From the NCBI GenBank assembly GCA_030247885.1, contig JAPDRO010000026.1, positions 248,001 to 312,000 on the forward strand: DNA of 64,000 nucleotides, read 5' to 3'. The translations under genes and the position numbers were made by a program. Below the pieces are notes generated by a model that had not been told where the DNA came from, did no database searches, and saw nothing but the letters and a program-made list of their open reading frames with translations. Each line of letters begins with the position of its first letter. The stretch's first letter is position 1. Positions 57,956 to 64,000 of the stretch are shown here, piece by piece. The stretch is from Taxawa tesnikishii (nom. ined.) (Eukaryota > Ascomycota > Dothideomycetes > Dothideales).

Positions 57956-59059
57956 TGTTTTGGCAGTGGTTACTGTGTTGGCATGGTTGGTGCTGAATGA
58001 GGTGGGTTTTGGAAGAAGAAACGCGAGACAGACGCGCTGAAACGCGAGCTGACTAGCCGCGGTTGCCAAGAACGGAAGGTGAGGCGGAAACAACAACTTC
58101 ACTCCGTTTGTTCATGTCGACAATCAAGGACACGAACAACATCTGGTTTGGCTCTCATTGAGCAGTATGCCCACGCAAAGTAGAGCTCTCTAGACAGTCG
58201 TACGTTGTCTATCTGGATAATCTGGCGGCGGTTGTATGAAGTCAGACACAGCGAAACCCAAACACGAGATAGGAAACGGGATAACCAAAGGGCCACCAAT
58301 GCCTCACCATACAGACGTGTCGAGCGTGGTAATCTGCCTTGGCCCAGACAGATCGGTTCTTGCTTGGTTATACCCGTAGACTTACAAACGGCAGTGACAG
58401 GATGCCCGGTCGGGTAGAGACGTCCAAGACATGTTCGGCGGTATCTTTGCTGTCATGTCACGGCAGGCCCAACCGGTTATCGCCTCTCTTACGAACGTGC
58501 TTTTGACATGAAAAGGGCTCGTTGCTGGCGTAATGCCTTGCCTCCAGTGCTCAGGTAGGGCGAAGGACGGATGCTCACTCATTGCAGGACTGTACAGATT
58601 GTACATTGCCTAGAACCATTCTTGTCTGTTGCAGCCTCGTTGCCGTACGATGTGTTTGTTCTCAGCGGGACTCCGAGTGGCTTTCCCGCTCCCGGGTCCT
58701 TTCTTGTACGGGTATTTGCAGGCTCCTGTTCTAAGAGAACAGCATCTCTCGTAAATAGATATTCACCTTTCTTGCTTGATGCGTCGCTCTCCTTCATTCC
58801 ATCTCTTACCATCTCTCGTTCTCCTCGGTGTTTTCGTGGTTCACGTCACATCCTGTTCGTCTGCCCCGCGTCCACAGACTTCCATTTTTGGAAGCGACCA
58901 TAAAGACAACAGCCCACCTTCCACAGCCGTCTTCGAGCTTCTTTCAAGCTTTCACAACACCCAAGACACCTTCACTGTCGCACACACGCGACGATAACCT
59001 AAAATTCGCACATACCTAAACATCGCGCACACACAACAACACGGCACCAGTACACCAAC
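57956..59059. other. Divergent intergenic region between dynactin p27 and the LRR gene
   Basis: 1.1 kb with no recognisable gene; open frames are short and overlap. The right end is pyrimidine-rich, then rich in CA (acacacaaca), just before the LRR start. Confidence 0.5.
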
Positions 59060-61542
59060 ATGGGAAAGTCAAATAAGTTCGATTACAGAAGTGTATGCAC
59101 CGCCTTGCCGATAGGATCGTCGCAAGCTTTGCGCTGACATGTTTTAGCGGACTTCTGTGGGTGTCAAGATGGGTAGCATAATCGGCAGGGACCTCGAGAA
59201 GGCGGCTGCCAAAGCGATCAGGCACACGTCTCCCGCACCACTTGCGAAAATGCTGCACAAAGCTGCCAAGCCGAAGAGGGAGAGCAGGGACACTGAAGAG
59301 CAAGACACAGACACAGACACAGGCCACAAGCTTGATCTAAAGGCTACGGGCAGGAGTTTGACGGATGAAGGCTTGTTCGCGCTTGCCGATGGCCTGGAAG
59401 AGGCCCTCAAAGAAAGCAGCTCTCTGCACCTGGTAGACCTCAACCTCTCGGACAACGCTCTGACGACGCGATCGCTTGCCAGACTTGCGCCCATTATCAA
59501 GCTCGCCAAGCTCGACCTACAAACTCTGGATCTATCGAAGAACATCTTTCAGGTCGCCAACAGCGAGCAAGCATACGAATGGGAACAGTTCTTGCGTGCT
59601 TTTGCACCGTGCAGAACCCTAAGGAGGCTGGATCTGAGTGATAATGTTCACCTCGGCTCGTTGGCATTCGAGATCCTGGCTCGAGTTCATCATCAAGAGC
59701 GGTCAATTGACGCAATGCCAGCTGCGGGTGCTTCGTCGGTGTTGTCTTTGGCTGATGGACGATCCTCAGTGGACAGACCATCCCTAGACTTTGTTACAGA
59801 TGAGGACGAATCATTCCCTTCCACACACTTCTCTGACCCGCCTGGTGCTGAGTACATGGACAGCTCGGGAAGCCTGGGCTATGCAAAGAACCTGCGCGAC
59901 GCCTGCATTCTTGCTTACCGCTGCGGTCTTCGGTCGCTCCCATACCTTACGTTGCAGAACGTCGCCCTCTCTGATACCGGCGCACTCTTCCTCTCCTACG
60001 TCATCGAGGAGCATCATTATCCGACGCAATTGATTGACGAGCTCAATGCGACCTATGCAACGACACCTATCCGTACTTACCAACAGGATGCGTGTGACAA
60101 GGGTATAGATGTGGATAGGAACGATGGAACGATTGGAAAAGATGGTCTGAACCTGCTCAAGATGACGGAAGCTGTTCGATACCGGAAGTTTCTTGTGGAT
60201 GACGAGAGTCTCTCAAGCTCTTATGCGTCCATCAATCCTGCAGATGCTGGCCTGTTCGCCGGCTACACAGAGGACGCCAACGCCGGCACGAGGTGAGTAT
60301 TTGATCGGAAGAACACTGCATAGACAAGACTAACTATTGCCCACAGAATGGGCGCATACTCAAGGGGACGTCGCAGCACCGTTGGCTCTATCCGCATCGA
60401 GTCCATTTCACTGGAACTCACTGGACTTGAGCACGCCCGCAAAAGATTCAGCGGAACACTATCGCGCTTGCGGGAAGCACCAGCGTCGCCCTGTGGCGTT
60501 CAGCTCTTCAGGTCATCGCCCTGTCTCGTCGACTGGCCCTCATCACTCCGGCTCTCAAGGATCAGCCAGCTCCGATGACAGACTTCGCAGGCGACTCTTC
60601 CGTGCAGACGGAGCCTGACCCTGCATCGCCTGTCTCTGAGCCAGAAGATATGAAGACGCCTCAAGCCAGATCGTTCGCAGCGCCAGTACCCCAGGAGATA
60701 CATGATGCGTTGAACGGACTGTCTATCAGCAAGGTACGTACGGTTAAACAGCACGAATGTTTTACGCCAGTGTTTTCAGTGGAGCCGTTGGTTGGATGTC
60801 GGTGACTTTGCTACAACACGCCTCGTCATGGCAGAGCTTCGAGTATCTAATCAATATTAACCCGACGGCCTATCTCATCAAAAGCGGCTACCCTTAGGGG
60901 GTCATTTGTTGTTGGTCGGCCTATTGAGCAATGGCGCATGCATAAGTTTATCAGTTGTGCCAATATCATGCTGACACCTGACAGGTATCGCACGACGGAC
61001 CACCCACAGAGAAGGGCTTCAAGCCTTCTTACGCGGCGACCCTTGCTACAACGTTGCCCCACGACAGCGAGGAACCTGAGTTTGCCATTCTCAATGCTAC
61101 TCCGATGCCAATTACTCCTCGTGTGGCGAACCTTGTCGTCCTCTCGCCGCACCGTAAGCCTGTTGACAGCGTACGCACCCACGGCGGCCATCTGAACGGC
61201 CCCATCAAGCGGGACGACAACCCACGTCGCTTCCGCGACTACCAGATTCGGAAGATGGAAGAGGCAAAGAGCGCCAGCGGCGAAAGAAGCAACGGTTATC
61301 GCGACTACAGCCATAGCTGTCTGCTACCTCTTTCAGTGTGTCGCCGTATCATAACCCACGCCATGTCTCCGCACGAATTGAACGTTCTCAGCAAATCCCA
61401 GTTCCAGCATGCCACTGAGTGGGGCCAGGTTCGCGACACGCTGGCCCAGGGCGCCGAGTGGAGGAAGAACAACGAGAGCGCACAGGTCTGGATGCTGCTG
61501 GATGCGGTCAAGTGCCTCATGTACGACCACGAAAACCAATGA
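59060..61542 (+). CDS. Leucine-rich-repeat protein, conserved fungal family
   Basis: Four exons: 59060-59092, 59148-60292, 60347-60733 and 60985-61542. The start gives MGKSNKFDYRS|RTSVGVKMGS. Ribonuclease-inhibitor-like LRRs follow: LVDLNLSDNALTTRSLARLA, LDLQTLDLSKNIF, LRRLDLSDNVHLGSLAF, LRSLPYLTLQNVALSDTGAL. The second half is disordered and ends with a conserved helical block (ERSNGYRDYSHS..., ELNVLSKSQFQHATEWGQVR, SAQVWMLLDAVKCLMYDHEN). The third intron, 251 nt, is long for this genome. The exon sum is one base short of 708 codons. The break lies in GGG at 60472-60474; beyond it the frame gives LWRSALQVIALSRRLALITP. No enzymatic motif; role unknown. Gly2 leaves possible N-myristoylation. 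Confidence 0.82.
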
Positions 61543-62232
61543 GTCAGATGGGATCGGGGGTTTCCATCCGGAACAGAATTCGAAATGGTACGTCACAGTC
61601 AAATGCCGTTCTGCCTGCTGTTTCTGCTCCTGCCGGGCCCTGCTCCAAATCGAGAAACGCCTCTTTCCAATCAGACCTTACCCACATCACAGTTTGCAAC
61701 ACTTCACTCATTCAACGTGGTTCAGACGGGTGGAGTTGATGGGAAGGGTCCCGTCTAACCTAGCATTGGTGTCACGGAAAAGGAGCGAAAGTGTCATGCA
61801 AGGTGGGGGAAAGTTCATCAGGAGAGCTTGCACCTTTTTTTCCTTCTACAGATTACAATTTGTTTCAGTGGTTGGCAATGCTTGCTCGGCGGCGTGGGCG
61901 TTCGGCGTGGAAACTGGGGACGAAGAGGATGCGAAACGCGATGCATGATTTTAGGGCCGGTACCCTGAATGAACAGCTGATCACAAACACCAAAGCGAGG
62001 TTTCGAAGCGGTGGAAATTCGCCTTGTTCCGGGTTTTCCGAATCGTGCAAGTGTCCGTTGATGGCCTTTTCGTGGAGAGTGAGATGGCGCGTCAGGACAT
62101 TGCTTCTGTTTCCTTTCTGCCCCAGACAGAATTTTCGTATCCTCATAAACGACTCTCCTCCCGTTTGTTTACTTTTTGTCATGCGCAATGCTCGCTCGCC
62201 CGCCGTCCTAGGTCGTTCTATTACCCGTCAAC
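61543..62232. other. Convergent intergenic region, LRR gene and MPI 3' flanks
   Basis: No gene seen. Overlapping open frames of 100-180 codons run across it on both strands without recognisable sequence. Confidence 0.45.
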
Positions 62233-63804
62233 CTATATCTTCCCCGCACCCTCCTTGCCACCCAGTTCGCAGAAGGCCTTGAACGTAACAAACGGCTCGT
62301 CGCCAGTGCTCTCCAGCACAAGCGTGGCCGTCGCGCCCACGAAGTACACATAGCCCTCCTTGACCTCCTCTGTCTTAGGGCCGACCTTGATGGTACCCTG
62401 ACCCTTTGTGCAGATGACGATGCTGGGGCCGTCGATGGCCTCGAACGTGGCCTTGGCGCCGGATTTGTTCAGGTCGGTCTTGACGACGCTGAACTCCTCG
62501 ATGGGCGGGTCGTACAGCGTGGCGGAGGAGGCGGAGCTGTAGGCGGTGCTGTTGAGCGTTACGTACGGGTAGTCGGTTGGGTTCATCTTTTGCTCGCTGA
62601 TGGGCTCGTAGCGGTAGGTCAGGGTGGAGGTCAGGGTGTCGACGTCTTTGAACTTTGGCGTGAAGCCGGCGCGGATGACGTTGTCGGATGCTGCCATGCA
62701 TTCGATGATGTCTGGATACGGGCATGTTAGTGGTTTATTGAGCAGAGGTGGGGAGGGGGAGACGCACCGCCGGAGAGGTAGGCGTGGATGTCGTCGGCTT
62801 GCAGGAACATGGCCTCGCCTACTTCAAGCTTGACGTAGTTGAGGAAGAAGGTCACGAAGAGTCCAATGTCACCAGGAAACTGTCCGTCGAGTCGAATCAT
62901 GAGATCGGAGAGTTCCTTCCCACTGTTGCTCGGCCCGCCGTCACCAGCAAACTTCTCACCCTCGTCTTTGGCTTGCTGGATCAGCTCCTTCGACTTCTTC
63001 TCGATATCCTCCGGCTTGCTCTTCATGAGGCTGGAGAAGGCGGCTTGCAGCGCCTTTTTGTTCTCCTGTGTCTTCTTCTCGTCGCTCGATGTCTCTTGTC
63101 CCTTGACCGTCTCTTGGAACTTCCTCGCATTCTCCTCACCAACTAGACTCCGCAAGCTAGGCACTGTGTCCAAGAAATGCGAGATCTCTGCCAACGGTCT
63201 GAAACCGCACAGTCCATCAAACGGCGTAATCGCGATTGTCATCTCGGGCTTGTGATTGTCATCGGGATAGTTCTTCGAGTCCTTGGCGTGCAGTTGCTCC
63301 GCGAGCTTCTTGTTCGGGTGTGCTTGGATTGAAAGCGCCTTGTTGATCGACAGAACCTTGAACAGGAACGGCAGCTTCTTCTCGTACTTCTCGGAGATTT
63401 TGCGCGACATCAAGGCCTGGTTGTCCTGCACGAGGTCGAGGAGGGTGCGCTGGGTCTCGAGGTCCTTGGAGGGATTGCTGGGATGAGTACCCATCCATAG
63501 CTGTGCAGCGTTCAGTACGAGGGGCTGCAGTTGTGGGCTGCCTGCGTTGATCTGACCTCGGCGTAGGGCTTAGACTCTTGGATGGAGAAGTCGGATGGTG
63601 TTGCTGATGCGAAGCGGGCAGCGGCCGAGTCCTTGCCAACCTTTCCTGTTGGGGTCAGCGAGTGGACAATCGTGCTGGAAAGGAAGCATATGTACCCCAT
63701 TCATAGCTGTTGCACCCTAGATGTAGTTGTCAGCTTCTGACTACATACCATACCTTCAAAGAGGGGAACATACCGCATTGGAGGCGGATAAGTGGAATCT
63801 GCAT
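62233..63804 (-). CDS. PMI40: Mannose-6-phosphate isomerase (type I, zinc)
   Basis: This enzyme interconverts fructose 6-phosphate and mannose 6-phosphate, feeding GDP-mannose for glycosylation and cell-wall mannan. The start at 63804 gives [10 protein letters not shown]. Two short introns follow, then [25 protein letters not shown] and [15 protein letters not shown]. Zinc ligands are visible in [15 protein letters not shown] (Gln-x-His), [20 protein letters not shown] (Glu) and [10 protein letters not shown] (His). The type I signature [24 protein letters not shown] spans an intron after the first residue of the Asp codon. The frame is intact through all junctions I followed. A Lys/Glu-rich insert (about residues 190-250) is typical of fungal forms. 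Confidence 0.96.
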
Positions 63805-64000
63805 GTTTGCAGTCGAGAGTCTGATCGAGTCTTGTGTAAGAAAGGGGAGTGGGAGACAGACAAGTGCAGTATATATCGCTAACACAAGGTCTGGGGTTGA
63901 AGACGAAGAGAAGAAAAAGAGTGCCAGCACTGAATTATGCATAGGATAGGAAGGGAATATGAAGCCCCCTCTTCTGACGTGTAACAAACCGTGCCCAAAC
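63805..64000. other. Upstream region of mannose-6-phosphate isomerase
   Basis: Promoter or leader of the minus-strand gene; nothing else is seen before the window ends. Confidence 0.4.

Noticed and set aside
1-64000. Transposons, virus-like elements, CRISPR arrays or a biosynthetic cluster
   Set aside because: I saw no terminal repeats, reverse transcriptase, transposase, integrase, capsid, spacer array, PKS or NRPS sequence on either strand.

Overview
The window is nuclear DNA of a filamentous ascomycete (Pezizomycotina, probably Dothideomycetes; the class is a weak guess). The evidence is short spliceosomal introns (mostly 45-65 nt, GTRNGT donors, CTAAC-like branch sites), a typical ascomycete housekeeping gene set on both strands, and no sign of operons, prokaryotic genes, retroelements or CRISPR arrays.

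Layout. 1-5 kb: the end of an unrecognised gene, an unrecognised spliced gene, then divergent GCLM (glutathione synthesis) and AP-1 sigma (vesicle coats). 6-12 kb: MAF1 (Pol III repressor), ERG27-type 3-keto-sterol reductase, and a WBP2-like GRAM protein. 12.6-21.2 kb: the meiotic helicase MER3/HFM1, a UDP-galactose-type Golgi transporter, and TFIIE beta, which diverges from the nuclear basket protein MLP1/TPR (21.5-28.4 kb). 28.7-29.7 kb: a decayed NAD(P)-binding epimerase-like gene. 30-42.4 kb: V-ATPase subunit a, kinetochore DSN1/Mis13, C2/EF-hand phosphatidylserine decarboxylase (PSD2) and a HAD phosphatase. 44.7-51 kb: a group I G-alpha subunit with a long upstream interval, and a two-LIM-domain paxillin-like protein. 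53-64 kb: INO1, an OB-fold/zinc-ribbon protein of unknown role, dynactin p27, a leucine-rich-repeat protein and mannose-6-phosphate isomerase.

The genes serve unrelated core processes (lipid and inositol metabolism, trafficking, chromosome biology, transcription, signalling). I see no biosynthetic or defence cluster. The closest thing to a theme is coincidental: INO1, PSD2 and ERG27 all make membrane lipids, but they lie far apart.

The most striking pattern is technical or biological at the scale of the whole window. About ten otherwise well-conserved genes are interrupted by changes of reading frame, and nearly every one equals the loss of exactly one base in a short homopolymer (C3-C6, G3-G4, A4, T4-T5). 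Where I summed the exons (MLP1, G-alpha, V-ATPase a, the LRR protein, ERG27, WBP2), the shortfall matches the number of breaks. G-alpha comes out at exactly the family length of 353 aa if one base is missing. Consensus errors are the likeliest cause, so these genes are annotated as functional loci. The epimerase-like gene also carries in-frame stops and looks truly decayed. Other points worth attention are a GC-AG intron in PSD2, a second, well-formed terminal exon for AP-1 sigma, and the OB-fold/zinc-ribbon protein. I found no convincing new biological system.
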